DNA from: Pseudomonas deceptionensis
GTDB lineage: Bacteria; Pseudomonadota; Gammaproteobacteria; Pseudomonadales; Pseudomonadaceae
Direction: 5' to 3'
NCBI RefSeq assembly: GCF_900106095.1
Contig: NZ_FNUD01000002.1
Span: 3,307,501-3,371,500 of the forward strand
Length of the DNA stretch: 64,000 bases
A program made the position numbers and the translations under genes. This document shows, piece after piece, positions 15,737 to 24,415 of this stretch (positions are counted from its first letter, which is position 1; each line of letters starts with the position of its first letter). The notes under the pieces were generated by a model, which was given only the letters and a program-made list of their open reading frames with translations, was not told the origin of the DNA and did no database searches.

Positions 15737-17062
15737 ATGCATAACAATAAGATTGCATTCACGAATGTCACCATTTTCGACGCAAGCGGTGACAAGCCTT
15801 ACAAAGGCAGCGTGCTGGTTGAGGACAATCGCATCAAACGCATTGTTCGCGGCACCGCGAAGCTGCACGACCTCGATGCGCAAACCATCGATGGTAAGGG
15901 CGCGTTTCTGATGCCCGGCATGACCGAAGCCCACACCCACTTCTCGTGGAATGACCAACCTTCCCTGGCCGCCATTCAAATGATGCCGCCTGAAGAACAC
16001 ATCCTCTGGTGCGTCGGCGTCGCCAAGCGCTACCTCGATATGGGCTGGACATCCTGCATCGGTGCAGCTGCGGCGAAAGCGCGGCTGGACGTTGTGCTGC
16101 GTAACGCGATCAACTCGGGTCAATTTCCAGGCCCGCGCTATCTTGCCGGCAGTCAGGAAGTGTCGACCATCGGCGCGCTGGGCGACAATACCCTGCCGCA
16201 CCTGCCTTTTCCCGAATTGAACTTCGGCGCCCTGTGCTGCGGCCCGGAAGAGATTCGCAAGACCGTCCGAACTTTCATCAAGTACGGCGTCGATCACCTG
16301 AAGATCAATCTTTCCGGCGAATACATTGCCGGTATTGCGGCAGAAACCTCGCCGTTTGCTGAAGAAGAAATCGCTATGCTGGTTTCCGAAGCCAAGCGCT
16401 TCGGAAAGCGCGTCGCAGCGCATGCGCGCTCGGCGGAGTCGGTCAAACAGTGTGTGCGTTACGGCATCGACATGATTTACCACGCCAGCTTCGCAGACGA
16501 AGAAGCACTGGACATGCTCGAAGCGAACAAGGAAAAACACTTCGTCGCGCCTGGCCTGGCCTGGTTGATTCGCACCACCTACAACGCCTCCGAATGGGGT
16601 GTTACCCCGGCGATTGCAGAAAAAATGGGCTACAAACGCGAGCTGGAAGCCGCGTGTGAAACCCTGCAAAAAATGCATAAACGGGGCATTCGGGTTCTTC
16701 CCGGAGGTGACTATGGGTTTGCCTGGATGCCACACGGCACCAACGCCATGGACCTCGAATACTTCACCACCTACCTGGGCATGAGCAACATGGAAGCGCT
16801 GATTTCGGCGACCCGTTACGGTGGCCAGATCATGATGCAAGGCAGTGAGCTGGGCCAGGTCAAGGAGGGCTTCCTGGCTGACTTGATGTTGGTCACCGGC
16901 AACCCGCTGGCAGATATCAAGGTGCTGCAAGACCCTGAAAAAATCGCGCTGGTCATGAAAGACGGTGTGATCCACAAAAGCTCTTTTCAGATCCAGCCTC
17001 CGGGCGCTGTCATCCACCATATGCCAGCCCATAAAACCGCCAGGGTAACTGCCCACTCCTGA
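15737..17062 (+). CDS. Metal-dependent amidohydrolase family enzyme
   Basis: 441 residues with GGAGAA upstream of the ATG. Ligand motifs of the amidohydrolase barrel are complete: EAHTHF (residues about 64-69), a Lys in LKINLSG as the likely carbamylated bridge, AHARS, IYHAS and GGDYGF for the final Asp. The N- and C-terminal beta-sandwich is present (FLMPGMTEAH, GFLADLMLVTGNPLADI). Related enzymes hydrolyse cyclic amides, lactones or dipeptide-like compounds. It follows the hydrolase pair on the same strand, with the Tsx-like channel next. Confidence 0.88.
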   Translation: MHNNKIAFTNVTIFDASGDKPYKGSVLVEDNRIKRIVRGTAKLHDLDAQTIDGKGAFLMPGMTEAHTHFSWNDQPSLAAIQMMPPEEHILWCVGVAKRYLDMGWTSCIGAAAAKARLDVVLRNAINSGQFPGPRYLAGSQEVSTIGALGDNTLPHLPFPELNFGALCCGPEEIRKTVRTFIKYGVDHLKINLSGEYIAGIAAETSPFAEEEIAMLVSEAKRFGKRVAAHARSAESVKQCVRYGIDMIYHASFADEEALDMLEANKEKHFVAPGLAWLIRTTYNASEWGVTPAIAEKMGYKRELEAACETLQKMHKRGIRVLPGGDYGFAWMPHGTNAMDLEYFTTYLGMSNMEALISATRYGGQIMMQGSELGQVKEGFLADLMLVTGNPLADIKVLQDPEKIALVMKDGVIHKSSFQIQPPGAVIHHMPAHKTARVTAHS

Positions 17063-17218
17063 TCCAGGGCGCCTCACGGCGCCTTGATTCAATTCGTCCG
17101 ATAACCCGGCACTGATCGCAGGATCAGGGTCTTGAATGCTCTTTGCCTGAAGCTCGCCGATCCCGTCTGCGTGCGGCGTAGCTGTGTGTCTCCATAAAAA
17201 CAACAATCGAGATAGACC

Positions 17219-17989
17219 ATGAAAAAAATAATAATCCCCGCTGCAGTACTGTGTGGTTTTCCGGGTTTTTGCTATGCGGCTGACTACCCTGAATTCAATA
17301 TCAACGTGCTGAGTGCCATGGCAACGGGAAACTCCAAGGCGGATCCTATTCTGGGCACGGGTACGTCAGACAAGAACCTGACGACTTACCAGTTCGAGCA
17401 CTTCAGCACCTTCAAGTACGGCGATATTTACCTGGATGCTGAACTGTATAAAGGTCACGACGTTGGAGGGGAGGGGGCCGCTTCTGGTGGGTCAGGCAAA
17501 GACTCGCAGAGCTTACTGGTCGCCAACCCAAGGCTAAGTCTGGGCAAGATGACAGGCCGGTCATTTGCATTTGGGCCAATTACCGATGTGTCGCTGATCG
17601 CCCGTTGGGAAGACGCCAGCTATGGCGATTTCCGTTCAAGAAACTACGGACTTTCGCTCAACTTCGACGTACCTGGATTCGCTTATTTTGAGTCGGGGCT
17701 GTTGCAGCGCACCACTAACTACAACGACCCGACCTGGCTGTGGCGCTCCTACCTGATCTCCAAACCCTGGGAGATTGCCGGTCAGCAGTTTAACTTCACG
17801 CTGCTCTCGTTGATCAACGGCACCGATCACAACGGCACCGAGTATTTCACTCGCCCCGAGGTGCTGTGGCACGTCGACAAAGCCGGCGCCTTTCAGTTGG
17901 GCGTAAGGGTCGAGACCCATCACTATGACATTGGCGGAGACCGCTACGAAAGAGTCTCCCCAAACATCATATTCAAATGGTTTTTGTAA
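17219..17989 (+). CDS. Tsx-like outer-membrane channel protein
   Basis: 256 residues with a signal peptide cleaved near CYAADYP (about residue 20). The mature part is a beta-barrel rich in alternating aromatic strands and ends in ...VSPNIIFKWFL with terminal aromatic/aliphatic residues. Segments such as TYQFEHFSTFKYGDIYLDAELYK and GRSFAFGPITDVSLIARWE fit the nucleoside-specific channel (Tsx) family. In this cluster it probably imports the substrate of the upstream hydrolases across the outer membrane. Confidence 0.78.
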   Translation: MKKIIIPAAVLCGFPGFCYAADYPEFNINVLSAMATGNSKADPILGTGTSDKNLTTYQFEHFSTFKYGDIYLDAELYKGHDVGGEGAASGGSGKDSQSLLVANPRLSLGKMTGRSFAFGPITDVSLIARWEDASYGDFRSRNYGLSLNFDVPGFAYFESGLLQRTTNYNDPTWLWRSYLISKPWEIAGQQFNFTLLSLINGTDHNGTEYFTRPEVLWHVDKAGAFQLGVRVETHHYDIGGDRYERVSPNIIFKWFL

Positions 17990-17992
17990 CGG

Positions 17993-18741
17993 TTACTTCC
18001 AGAACGTAGCGCCGATTCGATTAATCCACTTGGCATTGCCCGGGCGTGTGCCCAGCAACGCGTCAAGTTTATCGATTAAGGGCACAAGCATGTTGCGTGC
18101 TGCAGAGGCTGCAGCCTCTTCGTCACTTGCAACGATCGCATCGAGGATCGCGTGGTGATCAGCGAGGCTTGGCTCTGGGAGATCAGCATCTGAAAAGATG
18201 CTTTTCGTATGGCTGTTAATAGAGGCGGTGAAATAGGCATATAGCGCCTGCAAAGCATCATTGTGTGAAGCGGTTGCGATCGCGACATGGAAGTCGCGGT
18301 CACGGTCCAGGAACTCGTCGAGAATGCTTTCGCTGGTGTATTCACCGCGGACGGCGAGGGCGCCCTTCAGGCGAGCTATATCTTCAGGCGTACGACGCCG
18401 GGCAGCAAAACGAGCCGCCTCGGACTCTAGCAGGCACTGCAATTCGATATGATCGCGCAGACCGGCACGGTTCAGCTTGCTGACCGTTTGGGCAGGGTCC
18501 AGCTCACGACGCACATAGGTACCATCGCCTTGGCGAACCTCCAGCATGCCCGCGTGTGAAAGCACGCGTATTGCTTCCCTGACGGTGTTGCGCCCAACCG
18601 CGAATTGTTCGGCGAGCTCCGCTTCCTTGGGAATGCACTCACCGACCTTCCAGACGCGCTGATCGATCAGCGAACGAATGCTTCGATAGTGGATTCAACC
18701 AGTGATAGGCGCGGGACGGGGGGTTGAGCTGGTTTTTCTAT
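17993..18741 (-). pseudogene. GntR/FadR-family regulator, frameshifted N-terminus
   Basis: The C-terminal part is a good FCD-type GntR (VGRNTVREAIRVLSHAGMLEVRQGDGTYV, then a helical ligand domain ending INRIGATFWK). Upstream the frame reads IRSLIDQRVWKVGECIPKEAELAEQF and then meets TGA. The expected preceding helix (LSLVESTIEA) is in another frame, joined by one missing base near 18679-18681. That upstream frame has ATA rather than ATG at its likely start (18739-18741), after an in-frame TAA. An internal GTG at 18565 would lack most of the DNA-binding domain. I read it as an inactivated regulator, unless the missing base is a sequencing error. It lies just after the Tsx-like gene. Confidence 0.75.
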
Positions 18742-18854
18742 TAATTAATTCTCGACTGACGCGATAGATCCTGAGATCCCATCTATTCCATTATACACAG
18801 AGCGGTTTGGCTAACGCCGTGACGCGAGTGTCACCATGACCGACTCTGTGATAC

Positions 18855-19757
18855 TCAAGAGTCAGGCTGATCCGTAAATCCCAAGCGATTCTGTAAGAAG
18901 TTGGCCAATGTGCGTACCCGCTCGGGAATGTAGCGAGTGGGAGGAAAGACCAGGAAAAATTCGAATTCGTCCTCGGATTGCCAGTCGCCAAACATCGGAA
19001 TCAGTTTCCCCCGTTTGACTTCACCATTACCGTAATAGCTGGGTACCTGGATGATCCCCAGGCCACTGCGCGCTGCGGCGACGAGCGCCAGGCCACTGTC
19101 GCTGCCGACCCGACCCATTGGTTGAAGGTGATGCACGCTTTTGCCTTTTCGATAGCTCCAGCGTCGACCCAGTAATGATAGGCACAGCGCTGGCGGCAAC
19201 TCTCCAGGATGCTTGCAACCGGATACCGACGTCAGCAGGGAAGGGGCAATCAGTGTGCGAAGAGGAAACGTGATGAGGCGCTTGGCGATCAGGTTCGAGT
19301 CGGCAAGTGGGCCGAGCCTGACGCTTATATCGACGCCTTCGCTGACCAGGTCGACGTTGCGCGCAGTGACATTGATAAACAGGTGAATGCCTGGATACGC
19401 CAACGCGAACTCTGCCAATAATGGCGGAAGCGTGGTTTCTGCGAAGTGCCCCGCCAAACTGATTTTAATATTCCCTCTCAGTTGTGAGCGACCCAAGCGA
19501 ACCTCATCGTGGGCCTCTTCAATTCCGTCCATCAGCCCGCGGCATTGCTTATAGAAGGCCTGTCCCGCTTCTGTCGGTATGCAGCCGCGCGCCGTGCGTT
19601 GCAACAACTGTTGCCCCAACCTGCTTTCCAGCGCGCCCACCTTGCGGCTGAGGTTTGCAACTGACGAGTCAAGGATCTTCGCTGCTGCGCTGAAGCTTCC
19701 TCCCTCAACAGTGGCAACAAGCTCCGGTATTCCATCGAGTATGTTTGGCTTTCCCAT
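18855..19757 (-). CDS. LysR-family transcriptional regulator
   Basis: 300 residues. The N-terminal helix-turn-helix is typical (FSAAAKILDSSVANLSRKVGALESRLGQQLLQR), followed by a LysR substrate-binding domain (RGNIKISLAGHFAETTLPPLLAEF, GVDISVRLGPLADSNLIAKRL, GLGIIQVPSYY). It belongs to the CrgA/YafC-like group that usually controls a divergent oxidoreductase. Here it is divergent from an SDR gene with an inverted repeat between. Confidence 0.9.
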   Translation of the reverse strand: MGKPNILDGIPELVATVEGGSFSAAAKILDSSVANLSRKVGALESRLGQQLLQRTARGCIPTEAGQAFYKQCRGLMDGIEEAHDEVRLGRSQLRGNIKISLAGHFAETTLPPLLAEFALAYPGIHLFINVTARNVDLVSEGVDISVRLGPLADSNLIAKRLITFPLRTLIAPSLLTSVSGCKHPGELPPALCLSLLGRRWSYRKGKSVHHLQPMGRVGSDSGLALVAAARSGLGIIQVPSYYGNGEVKRGKLIPMFGDWQSEDEFEFFLVFPPTRYIPERVRTLANFLQNRLGFTDQPDS

Positions 19758-19806
19758 AGTGCAAAGCTGCTTCTCTTTTTTGGATCTACCTAGTCATTAT
19801 TCGTAA

Positions 19807-19835
19807 GCATACGCTAACGGCTACTTTACGTATGC
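19807..19835. promoter_or_regulatory. Candidate LysR operator
   Basis: GCATACG (19807-19813) and CGTATGC (19829-19835) form a perfect 7-bp inverted repeat separated by 15 bp in the LysR/SDR intergenic region. Spacing and position fit a LysR tetramer recognition site. Confidence 0.5.
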
Positions 19836-19891
19836 GCTTGCGGCGAACGCATCTCGCGCCCCTGTGAGCCCTGAAGATTGGGAGAACCTGT

Positions 19892-20608
19892 ATGTCATAT
19901 CAAGGCAAAAAAGTAGTCATTCTCGGTGGGGGTTCCGGTATGGGCCTAGCATTGGCCAAAAAGGTGATTTCCTCCGGTGGAACGGTGGTCATCGGTGGTC
20001 GTAATGCCGCCAAGCTCGACAATGCGGCAGCTATGCTGGGTGATCGGGCGAGCTATATCGCGTTTGATCTGGGGGACGAGGCAGCGGTCAAAGCCGCGTT
20101 CGAGAAAATAGGCGCGTTCGATCATTTGGTGACGACTGCCGCTGAGCTGACGTTCGCTGCAGTGTCTGATCTCACGACCGAGCAAGTCGAATCAATGCTC
20201 GTGTCAAAGTTTTGGGGGCCGTTTTATGCCTCGAAATACGCTGCACCCCACATCGCGAAAAACGGCTCGATTACGTTCTTTTCGGGGCTGGCGGCCTATC
20301 GTCCAGCCCCGGGGGCTTCGATTGTCGCAGCGTTAAACGCAGCGCTCGAAGGTTTTGCCATGACGTTGGCGCTGGAAATCAAACCCGTGCGGGTCAATGT
20401 AGTGTCGCCAGGCGTTGTCGATACGCCAACGTGGGACTTCCTGGGTGCCGAAGACCGTCAAGGCTTGTTCGACAGCGTAGCGGGCAGCCTTCCGGTCGGG
20501 CGTGTTGGTCAGGCTGATGATCTCGCAGACGCCGCGTTGTCGTTGATGGGGAATGGTTTTATCAACGGTACTGTTCTCCATGTCGATGGGGGTGGCCGCA
20601 TTGCTTGA
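19892..20608 (+). CDS. SDR-fold protein lacking the usual Tyr/Lys dyad
   Basis: 238 residues, with GGGAG before the ATG. The nucleotide-binding turn GGGSGMG (residues about 12-18) and the ends VVSPGVVDTPTW and GTVLHVDGGGRIA are normal SDR. At the active site a Ser is present (TFFSGLAAY), but the YxxxK segment reads VAALN (in SIVAALNAALEG), so both catalytic Tyr and Lys are replaced. It may be a non-catalytic or differently working member. It is followed 36 bp later by a PRISE-like reductase. Confidence 0.85.
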   Translation: MSYQGKKVVILGGGSGMGLALAKKVISSGGTVVIGGRNAAKLDNAAAMLGDRASYIAFDLGDEAAVKAAFEKIGAFDHLVTTAAELTFAAVSDLTTEQVESMLVSKFWGPFYASKYAAPHIAKNGSITFFSGLAAYRPAPGASIVAALNAALEGFAMTLALEIKPVRVNVVSPGVVDTPTWDFLGAEDRQGLFDSVAGSLPVGRVGQADDLADAALSLMGNGFINGTVLHVDGGGRIA

Positions 20609-20644
20609 TGCCTACGCTTTTTACTTCACAACGAGGGTTTTCCA

Positions 20645-21706
20645 ATGAGCGATAAACACGTAGCACTGGTCGTGGGTTCCAGCGGCATCATTGGCAGTGC
20701 ACTGGTGGAAACGCTGCTCGGCGCAAACGACTGGACCGTTCGTGCCTTGCGTAAAACCAGCGTTGCCGGGGTTGAGGCTATCGATTGTGATTTGAGTGAT
20801 GCCCAGGCAACGCGGCGAGCACTTGAAGCCGCCTCTGATACTACCCACGTCTTTTATGCGGCGTTGCAGACCCATGCGGAGTTGGCGCGCGAGTCTGAAA
20901 TCAACACCGAGATGCTGCGTAACGTACTCGACGGATTAAAGGCAAACGGTGCACCACTGAAGCGGGTTGTGCACTACCAGGGCGCGAAGGTTTACGGCGT
21001 ACATCTGGGGGCGTGTGTCGCACCTTTTTATGAAGATGACCCTCGGCACGTGGCGGCCAACTTCTACTACGCCCAAGAGGATCTGCTCAGGGCAAGGCAG
21101 GTCAGTGACGGCCTGGATTGGAGCATACTCAGGCCCGATGTAGTGGTAGGCGATATCGCCGGCAACCCGATGAACATCGCGATGGTGATCGGCGTCTTCG
21201 CTGCGCTGAGCAAGCAGGCAGGCGTACCTCTGCGGTTCCCAGGCTCCATGCGCACATACCGTGAGGTAGTTGCTCAATTCACTGATGCGCACTGGCTGGC
21301 ACGTGCAAGCCTTTGGGCAGCGCTGGCACCGAATGCACGTAACGAAGCTTTCAACCTGGTGGGTGAACCTGTGCGCTGGGAGCGCATCTGGATCAAGATC
21401 GCCGATGCGCTGAAGATGGATGTTGCCACGCCTCAGCCGTTTTCCCTCGCCAAGCATATGCCGGGTAAGGCGCAGGACTGGGAGCGATTGGCGAGTGAAC
21501 ATAACCTCGACACTTTGCCCTATGAAAAGCTGGTTGGCTGGCCGTTTGGTGATTTCATTTTCAACACCGAGTTCGACATGATTTCCGATATGAACAAGAT
21601 CCGTCGTGCCGGGTTCACTGAGGTTGTGAACAACGAAGAGATCATGGTTGATGCCTTGAAATGGCTTTCGGACAAGGGATTCATACCGAGCAGCGATGCT
21701 AGTTAA
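20645..21706 (+). CDS. PRISE-like extended SDR (progesterone 5-beta-reductase / iridoid synthase-like enone reductase)
   Basis: 353 residues with GAGGG upstream. The Rossmann motif is LVVGSSGIIGSALVETLL. The characteristic PRISE segments are seen: HVFYAALQ, HYQGAKVYGVHLG, EDDPRHVAANFYYAQEDLL, WSILRPDVVVG and EAFNLVGEP. The family reduces C=C bonds of enones with NADPH, with the catalytic Tyr in FYYAQ rather than YxxxK. Bacterial substrates are mostly unknown. It is co-transcribed with the upstream SDR-like protein. Confidence 0.85.
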   Translation: MSDKHVALVVGSSGIIGSALVETLLGANDWTVRALRKTSVAGVEAIDCDLSDAQATRRALEAASDTTHVFYAALQTHAELARESEINTEMLRNVLDGLKANGAPLKRVVHYQGAKVYGVHLGACVAPFYEDDPRHVAANFYYAQEDLLRARQVSDGLDWSILRPDVVVGDIAGNPMNIAMVIGVFAALSKQAGVPLRFPGSMRTYREVVAQFTDAHWLARASLWAALAPNARNEAFNLVGEPVRWERIWIKIADALKMDVATPQPFSLAKHMPGKAQDWERLASEHNLDTLPYEKLVGWPFGDFIFNTEFDMISDMNKIRRAGFTEVVNNEEIMVDALKWLSDKGFIPSSDAS

Positions 21707-21740
21707 GCTATGTAAGCCGCAGTTGATACGGTAACTGAAA

Positions 21741-21766
21741 AGCGGCTCAAGATTTTTTGAGCCGCT
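21741..21766 (+). terminator. Hairpin after the PRISE gene
   Basis: AGCGGCTCAA and TTGAGCCGCT form a 10-bp stem with a 6-nt loop 35 bp after the stop. The 3' side is not a clean U-run, so terminator strength is uncertain. It lies between convergent genes. Confidence 0.55.
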
Positions 21767-21878
21767 GTCGCCATTTTGTGGGTACGAGATTACGGCTTTC
21801 GTTCTGTGGCGCTGCCTTCGCGCAGGGTCGCGGTAGCGTTCGTACACCACAGCCCGTTTTGGCCATTTTTGTAGCCGA

Positions 21879-22793
21879 TCAAAGACTGTCCGGGTCCCCA
21901 AAAAACATCTGAATCCGCGAGCGCAACCAGCGCTCGCCGGGGTCGTTGTCCTGGGCGCCGCGCCAGGCCATGTGCAGTTCAAAGCTTTGCACCTCCAGCG
22001 GAGGATCTTCGGCGCGTACTCCGCCGGCCGCAGTGAGGGCTTCGGCGGTGTAGTCGGGGACGGTGGCGATGATGTCGGTGCCCGCCAGCAGGGTGCTCAG
22101 GCCATTGAACTGCGGTACGGCCAGTACCACGTGGCGCTTGCGGCCCATTTTTTCCAGCTCGGTGTCTATAAAGCCACTCAGGTCGCCGGCAAATGAGACC
22201 AGGGCGTGGGGCCGCTCGCAGAAGTCATCCAGGCTCATTGCGCCGGGCATGGTGTCGGCCCGCAACAGCTTGGGCCGGCTGCGCCGCAATACCTTGCGCT
22301 TGGCATTGGCAGGCAGGTCGCTGGTGTAGCTGACGCCCACCGAGATTTCGCCCGAAGCCAGCAGGGGCGGCATCAGAATGTAGTTGACCCGCCGCACCAC
22401 CAGGACGATACCCGGCGCTTCAGCACGCAAGCGCTTGAGCAGCAGGGGCAGCAGCGCGAACTCGACATCGTCCGAGAGGCCGATCCGGAACACCGAGGTG
22501 CTGGTGGCCGGGTTGAACTCTGACGCGCGGCTCACCGCCGTGGAAATCGAGTCCAGGGCCGGTGACAGCAGGGCAAAAATCTCGATCGCCCGTGCGGTGG
22601 GTTCCATGCTGCGCCCTGTGCGCACAAAAAGCGGGTCATCGAACAAATTGCGCAGGCGTGACAATGCTGCACTGATGGCCGGCTGCCCCAGGAAAAGTTT
22701 CTCGGCTGCGCGGGTCACACTGCGTTCATGCATCAGGGTTTCAAAGACGATCAGCAGGTTCAGATCGACGCGACGCAAGTCGTTACGGTTCAT
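21879..22793 (-). CDS. LysR-family transcriptional regulator
   Basis: 304 residues. The NodD/SyrM-like helix-turn-helix is clear (RVDLNLLIVFETLMHERSVTRAAEKLFLGQPAISAALSRLRNLFDDPLFVR), followed by an effector domain (FRIGLSDDVEFALLPLLLKRL). It is divergent from the quinone-oxidoreductase-like gene across 278 bp and probably regulates it. Confidence 0.9.
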   Translation of the reverse strand: MNRNDLRRVDLNLLIVFETLMHERSVTRAAEKLFLGQPAISAALSRLRNLFDDPLFVRTGRSMEPTARAIEIFALLSPALDSISTAVSRASEFNPATSTSVFRIGLSDDVEFALLPLLLKRLRAEAPGIVLVVRRVNYILMPPLLASGEISVGVSYTSDLPANAKRKVLRRSRPKLLRADTMPGAMSLDDFCERPHALVSFAGDLSGFIDTELEKMGRKRHVVLAVPQFNGLSTLLAGTDIIATVPDYTAEALTAAGGVRAEDPPLEVQSFELHMAWRGAQDNDPGERWLRSRIQMFFGDPDSL

Positions 22794-23071
22794 CGGGCAG
22801 GCTTCACAGGGGAGTCAACAGGTAGTGAGGTAACGGATCTTACTGGCAAAATCGTTTTTTCGTCACTCGGTAGATTTTGTTTTGATCTTACATGGCGAAG
22901 GTTTCTCATCTATTTACGGCGGTTTTCCTTGGTTTTTAGGGGGCGCACCGGCTAGCAATCTGTCTGCGGATCAATGTCAGGCATGTCGACTATTAATGCT
23001 GTCTGTTAGTCTTGCGCACAAAGCCCGGATAAAGTCCCGTGGTATTAGCGATTAATTAGGCGAGGTTTGTA

Positions 23072-24094
23072 ATGTCGCGCACGATCCGTTTTCACAAGTT
23101 TGGTCCGGCCGAAGTGCTCAAGTGCGAAGAGCACGAAGTCGCCGCGCCTGCGCCTGGCGAAGTGCAGGTCCGTGTCGAAGCCATTGGCATCAGCTGGTAC
23201 GACGTGCTGTGGCGCCAGAATCTGGCCCCAAGCCAGGCCCGGCTGCCTGCCGGTATCGGCCATGAAATGGCAGGTGTTGTCACCGCCGTCGGCGCGGGCG
23301 TGGATGATCTGGCCATCGGAGACAAGGTCGCCAGCTTTCCCGGCCAAAGCGCCAACGACTACCCCACATATGGCGAGCTGATCTTGATGCCGCGCTCCAC
23401 GCTGACCCGCTACCCGGACGTATTGTCTGCGGTTGAAGCCAGCGTGCATTACACGCCGTTGTTGATCGCCTACTTCGCCTATGTCGATCTGGCGCAGGTC
23501 AAGCCCGGGCAAACGGTGTTGATCACCGATGCCAGCCACTGCGCCGGACCTTCGTTTGTGCAGTTGGGCAAGGCGCTGGGCCTGAAGGTGATTGCCGCGA
23601 CCAAAGACGCCGCCGAGCGCGAATGCCTGCTGAGCCTGGGTGCCGACAAAGTGATCGTCACCGAAGAGCAAGACCTGCTGATGCAGATCAACAAGATCAC
23701 CGACAACAAAGGCGTGGACGTGGTGCTCGATGGCCTGGGCGGCCCGCAAATGTCGGTGTTGGGTGACGTGCTGGCACCTCGTGGCAGTCTGGTGCTGTAT
23801 GGCCTGCAAGGCGGCAATCAAACCCGCTTCCCGGGCTGTGCCTGCTTCCAGAAGAACATCAAGTTTTTTGTCCACTGCATCGGCAACTTCACCGGCAAGC
23901 CGGAACTGGGCATTGCTCAGGATGAGGAAGCCATGAAGCGCGCTCTGCGCGACATCAACCAGCTGACCGCTGACCGGGTGCTGACGCCACTGGAAATACG
24001 GGTGTTCCCGTTTGAGCAGTACGTTGAGGCGCATCGCTATATGGACGATTGCCCATGCCGCGGGCGAGTCGCGCTGCAACTGACCCCGGCCTGA
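23072..24094 (+). CDS. Zinc-less medium-chain dehydrogenase / quinone oxidoreductase-like
   Basis: 340 residues. It has a GroES-like domain (FHKFGPAEVLKCEEHEV, GIGHEMAGVVTAVGAGVDDLAIGDKV) and a Rossmann domain (VLITDASHCAGPSFVQLGKALGLKVIAATK, GVDVVLDGLGGPQM). The zinc-binding GHE pattern survives (GHEMAG), but the structural-zinc cysteine cluster is not seen, so it fits the quinone-oxidoreductase branch. GAGG precedes the ATG. A strong terminator follows. Substrate unknown; control by the divergent LysR is likely. Confidence 0.88.
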   Translation: MSRTIRFHKFGPAEVLKCEEHEVAAPAPGEVQVRVEAIGISWYDVLWRQNLAPSQARLPAGIGHEMAGVVTAVGAGVDDLAIGDKVASFPGQSANDYPTYGELILMPRSTLTRYPDVLSAVEASVHYTPLLIAYFAYVDLAQVKPGQTVLITDASHCAGPSFVQLGKALGLKVIAATKDAAERECLLSLGADKVIVTEEQDLLMQINKITDNKGVDVVLDGLGGPQMSVLGDVLAPRGSLVLYGLQGGNQTRFPGCACFQKNIKFFVHCIGNFTGKPELGIAQDEEAMKRALRDINQLTADRVLTPLEIRVFPFEQYVEAHRYMDDCPCRGRVALQLTPA

Positions 24095-24130
24095 ACCCGC
24101 GCTGCCGGGCAGCACTCAAGTCAACGGCTG

Positions 24131-24167
24131 AAAAAAGCCCCTGAACATTGCGTTCAGGGGCTTTTTT
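24131..24167 (+). terminator. Intrinsic terminator
   Basis: A perfect 16-bp inverted repeat including A6 and T6 ends, with a 5-nt loop (attgc), lies 37 bp after the oxidoreductase stop. The GC stem followed by TTTTTT on the plus strand is a textbook rho-independent terminator and also works in reverse. Confidence 0.9.
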
Positions 24168-24415
24168 GTGTGCCCGGGCAAACAGGTTGTTTAAGGGGGC
24201 GTCACGGCCCTTTACCGTTTCAGGCCCGTGCAGGGGAAAAAAATTATTCACAAATATGTCACATGCTACATATTGTATTTTTTTAGCGGATTTTATGTAG
24301 GGCTATTCCTGTGCGTATGTGCGCTGCGTCTGTTCCGGGGCGGAGGGTAGAGGTAAATGTGGGCGCGTCCAGTTGGGCTGCTGATAATGCAGTGCTCGAA
24401 CTGGAGGAGTCATCC
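24168..24415. other. AT-rich promoter region of the unknown gene
   Basis: No gene is supported in these 248 bp. Positions about 24235-24300 are strikingly AT-rich for this genome (runs of A and T around TATTGTATTTTTTTAG), which fits a promoter for the following gene. The reading frame extends in to 24311 but without a ribosome site. Confidence 0.4.

Noticed and set aside
15620..17206. A 528-codon minus-strand frame across the amidohydrolase
   Set aside because: Antisense to a gene with complete catalytic motifs; its translation is His/Arg/Gln-rich without a domain.
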